Below, piece by piece: positions 10,795 through 23,110 of a stretch of DNA of 64,000 nt. The stretch covers positions 1-64,000 of the forward strand of contig NZ_LPZN01000016.1 of NCBI RefSeq assembly GCF_001646655.1, in the 5' to 3' direction. The first letter of the stretch is position 1. Every line of letters begins with the position of its first letter. The translations under genes were made by a program, and so were the position numbers. The notes under the pieces are model-generated. The model was not told where the DNA came from. It did not search any database and was given only the letters and a program-made list of their open reading frames with translations. The DNA comes from Rhodococcus gordoniae. Lineage in GTDB: Bacteria > Actinomycetota > Actinomycetes > Mycobacteriales > Mycobacteriaceae.

Positions 10795-12000
10795 CTAACC
10801 GACCTCTCGGGAGTGCTCCGGTGGTGTCTCCCCCGACTCGTCGTGCCGCCGCAGCGACGGCACCGCGGTCACGACGAGAGCGAACACGAGACCGCCCGCG
10901 AGAATCAGCACCACGGCCCTCCGATCGAGCAGCGAGGAACCGACGGCCCCGAACGCGAGGATGCCGACCCACAGGTAGAGCAGGAGCACCACGCGACGGT
11001 GGGAGTGCCCGATCTGCAGGAGGCGGTGATGGAGGTGCATCTTGTCCGGGCTGAACGGGCTGACACCGGCCCGCGTGCGGCGCACGATCGCGAGGAGCAG
11101 GTCGAGGATCGGGATGAACATCACCGCACCCATCAGAATGAGCGGTGAGAGCAGACCCAGCAGGTCGCGCGAGCCGTATGCGCTCAACGGGATGAGCCCC
11201 GAGGCGCTCGTGGAGATCGCGGCGAGCATCAGGCCGATGAGCATCGATCCGGAGTCGCCCATGAAGATCTTGGCGGGCTGGAAGTTGTGCGGCAGGAAGC
11301 CGAGGCACGCACCCGCGAGGGCCGCAGCCATGAGGGCCGGCGGGTAGGCGGAGACGTCGCCACCCTGATCGAGCAGCAGGCCGACGGAGAACGCACAGAT
11401 CGCCAGCGCGGCGATGAGACCCAGCCCGGCCGCGAGTCCGTCGAGCCCGTCGACGAAGTTCATCGCGTTGATCATCACGGCGGCGACGACGACGGTGATG
11501 AGCCCGCCCTGAAGTTGGTCGAGCACGAGCGTCGACGCGCTGAAGGGGTCGTAGATGACGATCCAGCTCACGCCCATGACCACGAGCACGCCGGCCGCGG
11601 TGACCTGCCCGACGAACTTGGTGAGCGCGTCGAGACCCCACCGGTCGTCGACGATCCCGACGACGACGATGATCGAAGCTGCGACGAGCGCCGCTCCCAT
11701 GTCCGGGGTGTATTCGAAACCCCTTGTCAGAGCTGGCAACTGCTGAGCGAAGATGATCCCCGCAACGAGACCGATGTACATGCCGACCCCACCCATCCGG
11801 GGTGTCGGTGTCACGTGCACGTCGCGATCACGGGGCACCGCGACCGCCCCGAACTTCAGTGCGAGGATCCGCACCACGCCGGTCGCGAGGAAGGTCACCA
11901 CCGCGGAGGTGAGCAGGACGAGGAGAAGCTCCCGGATGGGAACGCCGGCGCCGCGCCCGGCCTGAGCGAGCAGTACGGCGGTGGTGTCGGCTGCAGTCAC
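10795..12000 (-). CDS. wecA: decaprenyl-phosphate GlcNAc-1-phosphate transferase
   Basis: Polyprenyl-phosphate sugar-1-phosphate transferase, 401 residues with about 11 transmembrane helices. In mycobacteria the orthologue (Rfe/WecA) attaches GlcNAc-1-P to decaprenyl phosphate, starting the linker that joins arabinogalactan to peptidoglycan. Family motifs are NAMNFVDGLDGLAAG (catalytic Asp region) and IFMGDSGSMLIG, plus the HLHHR cytoplasmic loop near residue 320. Conservation beside sua5 and the atp operon supports the assignment. Confidence 0.94.
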   Translation of the reverse strand: MTAADTTAVLLAQAGRGAGVPIRELLLVLLTSAVVTFLATGVVRILALKFGAVAVPRDRDVHVTPTPRMGGVGMYIGLVAGIIFAQQLPALTRGFEYTPDMGAALVAASIIVVVGIVDDRWGLDALTKFVGQVTAAGVLVVMGVSWIVIYDPFSASTLVLDQLQGGLITVVVAAVMINAMNFVDGLDGLAAGLGLIAALAICAFSVGLLLDQGGDVSAYPPALMAAALAGACLGFLPHNFQPAKIFMGDSGSMLIGLMLAAISTSASGLIPLSAYGSRDLLGLLSPLILMGAVMFIPILDLLLAIVRRTRAGVSPFSPDKMHLHHRLLQIGHSHRRVVLLLYLWVGILAFGAVGSSLLDRRAVVLILAGGLVFALVVTAVPSLRRHDESGETPPEHSREVG

Positions 12001-12019
12001 GTGCTCCGTTCCTCCGCCG

Positions 12020-12682
12020 CTACTCCCCGCCGGAACGAAGACGCTCGGGATCGTCGCCGAGCACCTCCGCGAGCGCTTCGGCCGTCACGGCGCCTTCGCG
12101 CAGGATGCGCGGACGGTCACCCGTGAGATCGACGATCGTCGAGGCGATGCCGTGTTCGGCGGGACCACCGTCGAGATAGACACTCGCCGACGCTCCGAGT
12201 TGCTCGCGCGCCTCGGTGACGTTCGTCGCCGGCGGCCGGCCGGAGACGTTCGCGCTGGACACCGCGAGCGGGCCGACCTCGCGCAGCAGTTCCAGGATCA
12301 CGGGGTGCAGCGGCATGCGGAGCATGACCGTGCCGCGCGTGTCCCCGAGGTCCCAGGCCAGGGAGGGTGCCTGATGCACCACGAGGCTGAGCCCACCCGG
12401 CCAGAAGGCACGGATCAATTCCCGCGCCTCGGGACGTACCGAGGCGACGAGGCCGTCGATGGTCGTCCAGGAGCCGACGAGGACCGGCACCGGCATGTCG
12501 CGTCCGCGGCCCTTCGCGCGCAGGAGCGAGGTCACGGCGTCGGAGTCGAACGCATCTGCCGCGATGCCGTACACCGTGTCGGTAGGTACGACGACGAGTC
12601 GTCCGGCCTTGAGTGCACCACGCGCCGCGTTGAGTCCGGCGGCGCGCGAAGCTTCGTTGTTGCAGTCGTACACGGTGCTCAC
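12020..12682 (-). CDS. L-threonylcarbamoyladenylate synthase (Sua5/YrdC)
   Basis: This 220-residue YrdC-domain protein makes threonylcarbamoyl-AMP from Thr, bicarbonate and ATP for the t6A37 modification of ANN-decoding tRNAs. Visible motifs are the N-terminal VVPTDTVYGIAADA, the KGRGRDMPVPVLV segment and PLAVSSANVSGRPPATN. GTG 12682 is the start. It follows prmC by 51 bp and precedes wecA by 19 bp, the same pairing as in mycobacteria. Confidence 0.94.
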   Translation of the reverse strand: MSTVYDCNNEASRAAGLNAARGALKAGRLVVVPTDTVYGIAADAFDSDAVTSLLRAKGRGRDMPVPVLVGSWTTIDGLVASVRPEARELIRAFWPGGLSLVVHQAPSLAWDLGDTRGTVMLRMPLHPVILELLREVGPLAVSSANVSGRPPATNVTEAREQLGASASVYLDGGPAEHGIASTIVDLTGDRPRILREGAVTAEALAEVLGDDPERLRSGGE

Positions 12683-12733
12683 GCGCTCATCCTTCCACTT
12701 CGGCCGGAGTCGGCACCGGACGGGTCCTGCCCG

Positions 12734-13657
12734 TCAGCCGTCCGCAGCAGACCGTACCGACTTCATGCGGTCGGCCTCCACCGCGGTGGGAACCCGGTGG
12801 GCGGTGACGAACCGGGCCTTACCGGCGAGGTCGGGGTGCCGGACGACATCGCCGAAGACGCGACGCTGTTCGAACAGTTCGGCGACGAGCAGACTGTGTG
12901 TGTCGTCGTGCTCGACCGCGGCCGCTCCCCCGATCCGCAGCCATCGCGCGATGTTCGACACCATCGGGCGGATGACGGACAGACCGTCGACCCCTCCGAA
13001 GAGCGCCGAGTGCGGGTCGTGCTCGATCACCTCGGGTTCCAGTTCGGCGCCTTCCGGGATGTAGGGCGGATTGGCGACCACCAGGTCGACGGTGCCTTCG
13101 AGGTTGCTGAGCAGGGTGCGGTCGGTGACATCGCCCTGATACAGCCGGATCGGGGTGTCGCCTTCCTGCGCGCGGGTCTCGGCGTTGCGTCGGGCCCACC
13201 CGAGGGCCTTCGCTTCGAGTTCGACGGCGTGGACCTCGGCGTCGGGCCGGGCGTGCGCGATCGCCAGTGCGAGTGCGCCGGATCCGGTGCACAGATCGAG
13301 CACGATCGGATTGCGGCTTCCGTGACGTTCGAGGAAGGCCAGGGCCCATCCGAGAAGCAGTTCGGTCTCGGGTCGGGGCACGAAGACACCCGGTCCCACC
13401 GCGAGGTCGATCTCCCCCATCGGCGAGGTGCCGGTGATGTACTGCAGCGGTATCCGTTTCGCTCGCTGTTCGACCATGGATCGATAGGCGTCGATGGTCG
13501 CCGCGTCGACGAGCGGGACCAGGCCGAGTCGGCCGCGCTCGATGCCGAGCAGGTGCGCGGCGAGAAGTTCGGCGTCGACCCGGGGACTCGGGACTCCTGC
13601 TTCCTCGAGGACCGATGCCGCTTCGATGACGGCCAGGCGCAGAGGTTGACGGCTCAC
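12734..13657 (-). CDS. prmC: release factor glutamine methyltransferase PrmC
   Basis: PrmC methylates the glutamine of the GGQ motif in release factors, here presumably the product of prfA encoded just upstream. It is 307 residues, with an N-terminal helical bundle (1-75) and a SAM-dependent Rossmann domain carrying DLCTGSGALAL (121-131) and the substrate-binding NPPY (196-199). GTG 13657 is the start. Between it and prfA lies a divergently oriented secreted-protein gene, so the two are not directly cotranscribed. Confidence 0.95.
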   Translation of the reverse strand: MSRQPLRLAVIEAASVLEEAGVPSPRVDAELLAAHLLGIERGRLGLVPLVDAATIDAYRSMVEQRAKRIPLQYITGTSPMGEIDLAVGPGVFVPRPETELLLGWALAFLERHGSRNPIVLDLCTGSGALALAIAHARPDAEVHAVELEAKALGWARRNAETRAQEGDTPIRLYQGDVTDRTLLSNLEGTVDLVVANPPYIPEGAELEPEVIEHDPHSALFGGVDGLSVIRPMVSNIARWLRIGGAAAVEHDDTHSLLVAELFEQRRVFGDVVRHPDLAGKARFVTAHRVPTAVEADRMKSVRSAADG

Positions 13658-13840
13658 GCCTTACAGCGTGCCACGACTCCGGTCCTGCGCTACGCGGAGG
13701 TAGCCCTCACATTGCACGCATACGCCGCGGACCGGACATCCGATGTGTTTCCGGCGACGTGATTGACGGCACGGTGGGGCGGGCACCCGAACAGGGACCG
13801 ATACCTTGCGGTCGGTTTCATCGACAGAAAGGGATTGCCC

Positions 13841-14311
13841 ATGAAGTCACGGACTGTGCGTGGAATCACCGTTCTCGCCGCAGCGGGCGCGGCCGCTTTC
13901 GCGGCCCCCGCCCTCGCGAGCGCGGACCCTATCGATTTCCAGCCGATCCCCGTCGGATGCCCGGCGGGGATCGGTCCGGTCGATACGGAGACCGCCGTCG
14001 CCGAGGAGGATGCGGAACCCGGCTCGATCGAGTACGAGATCGAGCAGGAGGGCAGCGGCGGAGGCCGGATCGGCTGGGTGAACCTGAGGACGCTCCAGCT
14101 GGGGACGGGTGCGCTGCCGGGACCGCTGGAAGGTGAGGAGCCCGCGGTGGTCCTCGAGACCGGTGAGGGCCTCGTCGTCAGCGCAGTCTGGGGTGCCCAT
14201 GAGAACTCCGACGGTCAGGGTTGCTTCCTGCTGCCGGGCGTCGATCTCACCGACGTCCCGCCGGCCGATCCGGAGGTACCCGCAGTAACCGACCCTGCAG
14301 GCAACGAGTAG
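13841..14311 (+). CDS. small secreted protein of unknown function
   Basis: A 156-residue protein with a clear Sec signal peptide (basic MKSRTVRG, hydrophobic core to about residue 26, predicted cleavage after ASA, residue 28). The mature part is acidic and contains two Cys in GCPAGIGP and GQGCFLLPG that could form a disulphide. I do not recognise a family. ATG 13841 has AAAGGGA 7 nt upstream, better than the upstream in-frame GTG/ATG at 13763. It is inserted on the opposite strand between prmC and prfA. Confidence 0.8.
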   Translation: MKSRTVRGITVLAAAGAAAFAAPALASADPIDFQPIPVGCPAGIGPVDTETAVAEEDAEPGSIEYEIEQEGSGGGRIGWVNLRTLQLGTGALPGPLEGEEPAVVLETGEGLVVSAVWGAHENSDGQGCFLLPGVDLTDVPPADPEVPAVTDPAGNE

Positions 14312-14329
14312 CCCTGCTCCCCCGTCGAG

Positions 14330-14365
14330 GCCCGGCTCCTGCGGTTACTCGGCCGCGAGCCGGGC
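14330..14365 (+). terminator. possible terminator for the secreted-protein gene
   Basis: GCCCGGCTC (14330-14338) pairs with GAGCCGGGC (14357-14365) around an 18-base loop that spans the prfA stop codon. No strong T-run follows, so it may be coincidental. Confidence 0.35.
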
Positions 14366-15424
14366 TTCTCGGTCTGCAGCGCCCAGGGCGTCGAGCAACG
14401 CATCGAGTTCGCCGTCGAGCACCGCGTCGAGGTTGTGGGCCTTGAAACCGATGCGGTGATCGGTGATCCGGTTCTCCGGGAAGTTGTAGGTGCGGATGCG
14501 CTCCGACCGGTCGACGGTGCGCACCTGGCTGGCCCGACCTGCCGATGCTTCCGCGTCGGCTGCCTCTTCGGCCGCCGCCTGCAGGCGCGCCGCGAGCACC
14601 TGCATCGCGCGGGCCTTGTTCTGCAGCTGGGAGCGTTCGTTCTGGCAGGTCACCACGATGCCGGTGGGAAGGTGTGTGATGCGCACGGCCGAGTCGGTGG
14701 TGTTGACGCCCTGACCGCCCTTGCCGGACGACCGGTAGACGTCGATGCGCAGGTCGCTCTCGTCGATCTGCACCTGCTCGACCTCGTCGGGCTCGGGGTA
14801 GACGAAGACGCCGGCCGCGGAGGTGTGCACGCGGCCCTGCGATTCGGTGACGGGCACCCGCTGGACGCGGTGCACGCCACCCTCGAACTTGAGGCGGGAC
14901 CACACGCCGTCGCGCACATCGGTCTTCGACTTGACCGACAGGGTGATGTCCTTGTAACCGCCGAGATCGGAGTAGGTGGCGCCGAGAACTTCGACGCGCC
15001 ACCCGGCGCGTTCGGCATAGCGGGTGTACATCCTGGCGAGGTCGGAGGCGAACAGAGCGGACTCCTCACCGCCCTCACCGGACTTGACCTCGAGGACCAC
15101 GTCGTCGCTGTCGTGCGGATCACGAGGAGCGAGCAGGTCGGTGAGGGACCGGTCGAGCTCGGCGACCTGCGATTCGAGGTCGTCGACCTCCGACGCGAAC
15201 GACGAGTCGTCGGTGGCGAGTTCGCGCGCCGCTTCGAGATCGTCGCGGGCCTGCTTCAGAGCGTTGTAGGTCGACATCACCGGGGCGAGTTCGGCGAACC
15301 GCTTGCCCACCCGGCGGGCCGCCGCGGGATCGTCGTGCAGCGACGGGTCGGACAACTGCTGCTCCAGACCCGCGTATTCGGCCAGGATGTCGTCGATGGC
15401 CGACGGCTTGGTCTGCCCCGCCAT
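14345..15424 (-). CDS. prfA: peptide chain release factor RF1
   Basis: RF1 recognises UAA/UAG and triggers peptide release. At 359 residues it has the family length. The tripeptide anticodon region reads [14 protein letters not shown] with PVT at 191-193 (class RF1, not the SPF of RF2), and the catalytic GGQ is at 236-238. ATG 15424 follows a GGAG about 6 nt upstream; the open frame continues upstream without homology. It is separated from rpmE by a terminator hairpin. Confidence 0.97.
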   Translation of the reverse strand: MAGQTKPSAIDDILAEYAGLEQQLSDPSLHDDPAAARRVGKRFAELAPVMSTYNALKQARDDLEAARELATDDSSFASEVDDLESQVAELDRSLTDLLAPRDPHDSDDVVLEVKSGEGGEESALFASDLARMYTRYAERAGWRVEVLGATYSDLGGYKDITLSVKSKTDVRDGVWSRLKFEGGVHRVQRVPVTESQGRVHTSAAGVFVYPEPDEVEQVQIDESDLRIDVYRSSGKGGQGVNTTDSAVRITHLPTGIVVTCQNERSQLQNKARAMQVLAARLQAAAEEAADAEASAGRASQVRTVDRSERIRTYNFPENRITDHRIGFKAHNLDAVLDGELDALLDALGAADREARLAAE

Positions 15425-15462
15425 GATGTGCTCCGCTCTGATTCGGTCCGTGCAACGAAAAT

Positions 15463-15503
15463 GCCGACGCCCGGCCTGCACGGGGGCAGTACCGGGCGTC
15501 GGC
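15463..15503 (-). terminator. intrinsic terminator after rpmE
   Basis: On the minus strand GCCGACGCCCGG (15492-15503) and CCGGGCGTCGGC (15463-15474) form a 12-bp stem around a 17-base loop, followed by ATTTTCG. It lies directly after the rpmE stop and before prfA. Confidence 0.75.
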
Positions 15504-15510
15504 GTGACAG

Positions 15511-15744
15511 CTAGCTGTCGGAATCGGCCTTCTTCGATGCACGCTTGCCGTAGCGAGCCTCGAAGCGCGCGACACGACCGCCGGTGTCGAGGATCTTCTG
15601 CTTGCCGGTGTAGAACGGGTGGCAGTTGGAGCAGACTTCGACGGTGATCCGTCCGGCCTCCGACGTGCTGCGGGTCTCGAACGTGTTGCCGCAACCGCAG
15701 ACGACGGTCGTCGTCACGTAGTTGGGGTGGATTCCTGCCTTCAT
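15511..15744 (-). CDS. rpmE: 50S ribosomal protein L31 (zinc-binding form)
   Basis: L31 bridges the large subunit head region, 77 residues. It is the C+ form with a zinc-ribbon made by Cys16, Cys18, Cys38 and Cys41 (VCGCGN and [11 protein letters not shown]). In actinobacteria, C+ ribosomal proteins are exchanged for Cys-less paralogues under zinc limitation by Zur, so a C- copy may exist elsewhere. ATG 15744; flanked by terminators on both sides. Confidence 0.97.
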   Translation of the reverse strand: MKAGIHPNYVTTTVVCGCGNTFETRSTSEAGRITVEVCSNCHPFYTGKQKILDTGGRVARFEARYGKRASKKADSDS

Positions 15745-15834
15745 GGTGTCCCTTTCGTGGCCGCCGGGTCGCCTTCGCGGATCGAAGACGTGAACCGGAG
15801 CCGGACTGAGCCTGTCGATTATGCCAAACGTAGG

Positions 15835-15858
15835 GCCCCGGGAAGAAATTCCCGGGGC
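15835..15858 (-). terminator. intrinsic terminator after rho
   Basis: On the minus strand GCCCCGGGAA (15849-15858) pairs with TTCCCGGGGC (15835-15844) around a TTTC loop, 7 bp after the rho stop. Just beyond it the sequence TTTGGCATAAT includes a CATAAT -10-like hexamer that could serve rpmE. Confidence 0.7.
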
Positions 15859-15865
15859 GCCGACG

Positions 15866-17935
15866 TCAGTCGTCGAGTGCCCCCGGTGCGGTCTTCGCCA
15901 CATTCATGAGGAACTCGATGTTCGTCTTGGACTTCTTGAGCCGGTCGATGAGCAGATCGATCGCCTGGTGCGAATCGAGACCCGAGAGCACGCGGCGCAG
16001 CTTGTGCACCACGGCGAACTCGTCCGGGCTCATGAGCAGCTCGTCCTTGCGCGTACCGGACGGGTTGACGTCGACCGCCGGGAACACGCGACGCTCGGCG
16101 ATCTTCCGGTCGAGCTTGAGCTCGGCGTTGCCGGTGCCCTTGAACTCCTCGAAGATGACGGTGTCGCCGGTGGAGCCGGTCTCGACCATCGCGGTGGCGA
16201 TGATCGTGAGCGACCCGCCGTTCTCGATGTTGCGGGCAGCACCGAGGAAACGCTTCGGCGGGTACAGCGCGGTCGAGTCGACACCACCGGAGAGGATGCG
16301 TCCGGATGCCGGCGACGAGTTGTTGTACGCGCGGCCGAGACGGGTGATGGAGTCGAGGAGCACCACGACGTCCTGGCCCATCTCCACGAGACGCTTGGCA
16401 CGCTCGATGGCGAGCTCGGCGACCGAGGTGTGGTCTGACGGCGGCCGGTCGAAGGTCGAGGCGATGACCTCGCCCTTCACCGAACGCTGCATGTCGGTGA
16501 CCTCTTCGGGACGCTCGTCGACGAGCACGACCATGAGGTAGCACTCGGGGTTGTTGACGGCGATCGCGTTCGCGATGTCCTGGAGGACCGTGGTCTTGCC
16601 GGCCTTCGGCGGCGACACGATGAGCGCGCGCTGCCCCTTACCGATCGGCATGACCAGGTCGATCACGCGCGTGGTGAGGATGTTCGGCTGGGTCTCGAGC
16701 CGCAGACGCTGGTTCGGGTACAGCGGCGTGAGCTTGTTGAACTCGGGGCGGCGCTTGGCCGAGTCGACGTCGCGGCCGTTGACCGTGTCGAGGCGGACCA
16801 GCGGGTTGAACTTCTGGCGCTGGTTGCTCTGCTCGCCCTCGCGGGGAACCCGCACGGCACCGGTGATGGCGTCGCCGCGGCGCAGGCCGTTCTTACGCAC
16901 CATGTTCATCGACACGTAGACGTCGTTCGGGCCGGCGAGGTAGCCGGACGTGCGCACGAACGCGTAGTTGTCGAGGACGTCGAGGATGCCGGCGACCGGC
17001 TGCAGGACGTCGTCCTCGCGGATCTCGGGCTCGCGCGAGTCCGAACCGCCTTCGTTGCGGTCACGTCCACGGCGACGCTCACGGAAGCGACGGCCCCGGC
17101 GGCCGCGGCCGCCTTCCTCGTCGTCTCCCCCACGGCTGTCCTGGCTCTGACGCGGGCCCTGGTTTCCGCCGTCACGATCGCCGCCGTCCTGACCGCGATC
17201 ACCCTGGTTACGGTCACCCTGGTTGCGGTCACCCTGGTTGCGATCGCGCCGCGAGGAGCCGTCGCCGGAGTTGCGGTCCTGGCCCTTCTCGCGCTGCGAG
17301 TCGCGGTCCTGGCGGCCGTCCTCGGACGACTCGGCACCTTCGGTCTGCTGGTTCTGGTCGGCGTTGTCGCCACCACGACGTCCGCGACGGCCACGGCCGC
17401 GACGGTTTCCGTCGGATTCGTTGTCGCCGCTGGGGGTCTGGCCACCCTGCTGCTTCTCCTGCGAGCCGTCCACGGCCGACTTCGCGTCGGCCTTCTGCTC
17501 GGCCGACTTCGCGTCGGCCGGGTTCGCGTCGGCCTTCTGCTCGGGCGCGGCGGTCTCGTCGGAGGCGGCACGGCCACGGCGACCGCGGGTGCCACGCGAG
17601 GGCGCTCCCTCGGGCTTGTCTGCCGTCTCGGTCTTCGCTGCCGCTTCGGCCTTCTCGGCGGACGCGGTCTTGTCGGCGCCGGTGTCCGACGCGGCTGCAG
17701 GCTGCTCGGTGGCAGGTGCGGCGCCGCCGCCTCCCTGCCGCTCCTTGATGGCAGCGATGAGATCGCCCTTGCGCATCCCGGAGGTGCCCTTGATTCCGAG
17801 CTCGGCGGCAAGTGTCCGCAACTCGGCAAGCACCATGCCCGAAAGGCCTGCTCCGCGGCGACCGCGCGTGGTCGTCCGGCTACCGGCCTCGGGAATGTCG
17901 AGCGCAGGTGTAGCGATCAGGTCCGTATCTGTCAC
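15866..17935 (-). CDS. rho: transcription termination factor Rho
   Basis: Hexameric RNA-dependent ATPase/translocase, 689 residues, far longer than the 419 of E. coli Rho. Order: Rho_N helical domain (about 30-67), a low-complexity Arg/Asp/Asn/Gly-rich insertion (about 68-305), the RNA-binding cold-shock-like domain (about 308-385), and the ATPase core with Walker A PPKAGKTT (442-449), [15 protein letters not shown] and the Q/R-loop region. GTG 17935 was chosen for its AGGAAGGA ribosome site and because upstream codons lack homology. The insertion contains NQGDR repeats. Confidence 0.97.
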   Translation of the reverse strand: MTDTDLIATPALDIPEAGSRTTTRGRRGAGLSGMVLAELRTLAAELGIKGTSGMRKGDLIAAIKERQGGGGAAPATEQPAAASDTGADKTASAEKAEAAAKTETADKPEGAPSRGTRGRRGRAASDETAAPEQKADANPADAKSAEQKADAKSAVDGSQEKQQGGQTPSGDNESDGNRRGRGRRGRRGGDNADQNQQTEGAESSEDGRQDRDSQREKGQDRNSGDGSSRRDRNQGDRNQGDRNQGDRGQDGGDRDGGNQGPRQSQDSRGGDDEEGGRGRRGRRFRERRRGRDRNEGGSDSREPEIREDDVLQPVAGILDVLDNYAFVRTSGYLAGPNDVYVSMNMVRKNGLRRGDAITGAVRVPREGEQSNQRQKFNPLVRLDTVNGRDVDSAKRRPEFNKLTPLYPNQRLRLETQPNILTTRVIDLVMPIGKGQRALIVSPPKAGKTTVLQDIANAIAVNNPECYLMVVLVDERPEEVTDMQRSVKGEVIASTFDRPPSDHTSVAELAIERAKRLVEMGQDVVVLLDSITRLGRAYNNSSPASGRILSGGVDSTALYPPKRFLGAARNIENGGSLTIIATAMVETGSTGDTVIFEEFKGTGNAELKLDRKIAERRVFPAVDVNPSGTRKDELLMSPDEFAVVHKLRRVLSGLDSHQAIDLLIDRLKKSKTNIEFLMNVAKTAPGALDD
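17201..17245 (-). repeat. 15-bp tandem repeats coding NQGDR in Rho
   Basis: Three near-identical 15-bp units (17201-17215, 17216-17230, 17231-17245) encode successive NQGDR pentapeptides in the disordered insertion of Rho; a degenerate fourth unit (GDRGQ) abuts at about 17189. The next residues (NQGP, SQDS) look like decayed copies. Confidence 0.85.
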
Positions 17936-18308
17936 GGAGATCCTTCCTTCCCTCGCTCGCTTCATGCGCAGCAGAGGGTTCGTCCCGCAGATCAGTTCGT
18001 CCACTGAGCTGGGATTTGCCGTACGAGTTCAGGGAAAACGAACGGTCGGCACGTCCGCCACCACACCGAAATCCGGTAGGTGCGGTCTGTCCCCCTCCCG
18101 GATCCGGGAGCAGGTGAGGATCGATCCAGGTTCGACGCCCCGATGGAGCTGGAGTGATTGCCCTGGAGAATCCGGCGACTGATACGCACGACGTGCGGAC
18201 ACCCCACAGAATAGCGACGATCTGTACGTAGGGCAAGAATCGCCGTGCCGGACGGGACGTGTGTGTTGCACCACCGTCCACTCCCGCATCCGGCACCGCG
18301 CGCCGGTC
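17936..18308 (-). other. thrB-rho intergenic region / rho leader
   Basis: No protein gene is supported in these 373 bp. They hold a good promoter at 18208-18236 and, after it, a leader of about 265 nt before the rho start. Long leaders allow Rho to autoregulate in other bacteria; here that is inference. A GTGCCGGA/TCCGGCAC inverted repeat with a long loop follows thrB but has no T-run. Confidence 0.6.
18208..18236 (-). promoter_or_regulatory. rho promoter
   Basis: On the minus strand TTGCCC (18231-18236) and TATTCT (18208-18213) are separated by exactly 17 bp, a good sigma-A-type match. Transcription would begin near 18200. Confidence 0.65.
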
Positions 18309-20363
<2,055 letters not shown>

Positions 20364-20367
<4 letters not shown>

Positions 20368-21692
20368 TCGGCGGATCCCTCCAGTCTCAGGACGCTGGTC
20401 ACAGCGATCACGGATTCGAGTTTGTCGAGCGCTGCGACGGTATCCGCCAGCGCACGGTCGGTGGCCTGGTGGGTGAGTACCACCAGACGGGCAGCGTCGC
20501 CGGCGCCTTCCTGGCGGACCGCTGCGATGCTCACGTCCCGCGTGGCGAACTCGGCGGCGACCGCCGAGAGCACACCGGCGCGATCGGCGACCTTGAGGTT
20601 GACGTAGTAGCGCGTGAGGATGTCGCTCATGGGTGCGATCTCCAGTTGCGCATACTTCGACTCGCGCGGACCACGCCCACCCTGAACCCGGTTGCGGGCG
20701 GCCATCACGAGGTCGCCCATCACCGCGGAGGCGGTGGGGGCGCCACCTGCACCCTGGCCGTAGAACATGAGCCGGCCCGAGGATTCCGCTTCGACGACGA
20801 CGGCGTTGAACGCGCCGTTGACCGAAGCCAGCGGATGCTCGCGGGGCACGAGCGCCGGGTAGACGCGGGCGGACACACGGTCCTTGCCGTCGGCGGACGG
20901 GACGCGCTCGCACAGCGCGAGCAACTTGATCGTGCAGTTGAGCGCACGCGCCGAGGTGAGATCGGCGGCGGTGATCGAGGAGATGCCCTCGCGGTAGACG
21001 TCGGCCGCCGTCACACGGGTGTGGAAGGCGATCGACGCGAGGATCGCCGCCTTGGAGGCGGCGTCGAAGCCTTCGACGTCGGCGGTGGGATCGGCTTCGG
21101 CGTACCCGAGGCGACTCGCCTCGGCGAGCGTCTCGTCGTAGTCGGCGCCCGTCTCGTCCATGGCCGAAAGGATGTAGTTCGTGGTGCCGTTGACGATGCC
21201 GACGACCCGGTTGACCTTGTCGCCCGCGAGCGACTGGGTGAGCGGGCGGATCACCGGAATCGCGCCGGCCACAGAGGCCTCGAAGTACAGGTCGACGTTG
21301 CGGGACTCTGCGGCCTCGGCCAGTTCACCGGTGTAGGCGGCGAGCAGCGCCTTGTTCGCGGTGACGACGGACTTGCCTGCGTCGAGCGCCGTACGCACGA
21401 GCTTGCGGGGCAGTTCGATGCCACCGATGAGCTCGACGACGATGTCGACGTCGTCACGACGGATCAGCGCCTCGGCGTTCGTCGTGAGCAACTCCGCGGG
21501 AAGTCCCCTGTCGCGGGAGACGTCGCGGACCGCGACCCCCCGCAACTCGAGGGGCGCACCGATGCGCGCCTCGAGATCCGCGGCGTCCTCGCGGATGATC
21601 CGCGCGACCTCGGCACCGACGGTGCCGTGCCCGAGAACCGCCACACCCACCGGACGCCGGCCCGAAGCATCGGTCGCCGTTGCACTGGTCAC
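20364..21692 (-). CDS. hom: homoserine dehydrogenase
   Basis: NAD(P)H-dependent reduction of aspartate semialdehyde to homoserine, 442 residues. The Rossmann motif is GHGTVGAEV (21-29), the catalytic region includes [11 protein letters not shown], and the C-terminal ACT domain (about 355-442, [17 protein letters not shown]) would bind threonine as feedback inhibitor. GTG 21692 overlaps the lysA stop (GTGA). Central to the operon: it draws on the lysA branch precursor and supplies thrB/thrC. Confidence 0.97.
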
Positions 21693-23110
21693 TCCGAAAC
21701 CTCCAAGTTGAGCAGATCTTCCACGGTCTCGCGGCGCAGCAGAACGCGCGAGACACCGTCCTTGACCGCCACGACGGCGGGGCGAGGCAGCAGGTTGTAC
21801 CTGCTCGACATCGAGTAGCAGTATGCACCCGTCGCCGCGACCGCCAGTAAATCACCGGGTGCGACGTCGGCGGGCATCCAGGCGTCGCGGATGACGATGT
21901 CGCCGCTCTCGCAGTGCTTGCCGACGACCCGCGAGACCACCGGTTCGGCCTCGCTCACGCGGGAGACGAGGCGCGATTCGTACTCCGCCTGGTACAGCGA
22001 TGTGCGGATGTTGTCGCTCATGCCGCCGTCGACGCTGATGTAGCGGCGGACGTGTCCGGAGCCGACCTCGACGTCCTTGAGGGTTCCCACCTCGTAGAGG
22101 GTGACGGTGCCCGGTCCGGCGATGGCCCGCCCGGGTTCGACCGCGAGGGTCGGAGCCGGGAGCCCGGCGAGTGCGGACTCGTTCCGGACGATGTCGCCCA
22201 GCTTGGCGGCGAGATCGGCGACCGGCGGCGGATCGTCGCTCGGCACGTACGAGATGCCCAGGCCACCGCCGAGGTCGACGATGCTCATCTGCGCGGTCTT
22301 GTCGACACCGAACTCGGCGACGATGTCGCGCAGCAGACCGATGACGCGGTGCGCGGCGAGTTCGAAGCCGTCGACGTCGAAGATCTGCGAGCCGATGTGG
22401 CTGTGCAGGCCGACGAGTCGGAGGTTGTCGGCGCCGAAGACCCGGCGCACGGCCTGCATGGCATGGCCACCGGCGAGTGAGAGCCCGAACTTCTGGTCCT
22501 CGTGCGCGGTGGAGATGAACTCGTGGGTGTGGGCCTCGACGCCCACGGTCACCCGGATCAGCACGTCCTGGACGACACCGGCCTCACCGGCGACCGCATC
22601 GAGCCGGTCGATCTCGGCGAGCGAGTCGAGCACGATGTGCCCGACCCCGGCGCTCACGGCGGCCTGCAGTTCGCGGACGGACTTGTTGTTGCCGTGCATC
22701 GCGATCTTCTCGGCGGGGAAGCCGGCGTGCAGGGCGACGGCGAGCTCACCGCCGGACGCGACGTCGAGCGAGAGTCCCTCCTGGTGGACCCACCGCGCGA
22801 TCTCGCTGCACAGGAACGCCTTCGACGCGTAGTGCACCTTCGCCGTCGGACCGAAGGCTTCCGCGATCTCCCGGCAGCGGGAGCGGAAGTCGTCCTCGTC
22901 GACGACGAACAGCGGCGTGCCGTACTTCTCGGCGAGCTCGGTCACCGGGATACCGGCGATGCGCATGACGCCGTCCTCGCCGCGCGCGGCGTTGCGGGGC
23001 CACACGTGCGGGGCCAGCGTGTTGAGCGCCGCGGTGTCGGCCGGACGGTCGGGCAGGTTCGGGGCGTGCGGGATCTGGGCGTGACGCGGTCCCGCGGGGT
23101 GCGCGTTCAC
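21689..23110 (-). CDS. lysA: diaminopimelate decarboxylase
   Basis: PLP-dependent decarboxylation of meso-diaminopimelate to lysine, 473 residues. Lys97 in VHYASKAFL is the PLP lysine; GGGLGISY and the C-terminal [11 protein letters not shown] active-site segment are present. GTG 23110 overlaps the argS stop (GTGA). It has an N-terminal extension of about 20 residues rich in Pro/His/Ala before the conserved part, as in mycobacteria. Confidence 0.97.
   Translation of the reverse strand: MNAHPAGPRHAQIPHAPNLPDRPADTAALNTLAPHVWPRNAARGEDGVMRIAGIPVTELAEKYGTPLFVVDEDDFRSRCREIAEAFGPTAKVHYASKAFLCSEIARWVHQEGLSLDVASGGELAVALHAGFPAEKIAMHGNNKSVRELQAAVSAGVGHIVLDSLAEIDRLDAVAGEAGVVQDVLIRVTVGVEAHTHEFISTAHEDQKFGLSLAGGHAMQAVRRVFGADNLRLVGLHSHIGSQIFDVDGFELAAHRVIGLLRDIVAEFGVDKTAQMSIVDLGGGLGISYVPSDDPPPVADLAAKLGDIVRNESALAGLPAPTLAVEPGRAIAGPGTVTLYEVGTLKDVEVGSGHVRRYISVDGGMSDNIRTSLYQAEYESRLVSRVSEAEPVVSRVVGKHCESGDIVIRDAWMPADVAPGDLLAVAATGAYCYSMSSRYNLLPRPAVVAVKDGVSRVLLRRETVEDLLNLEVSE

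Noticed and set aside
17201-17245. Could the 15-bp repeats be a regulatory iteron?
   Set aside because: They are in frame and encode NQGDR in Rho; no origin or plasmid genes are near.
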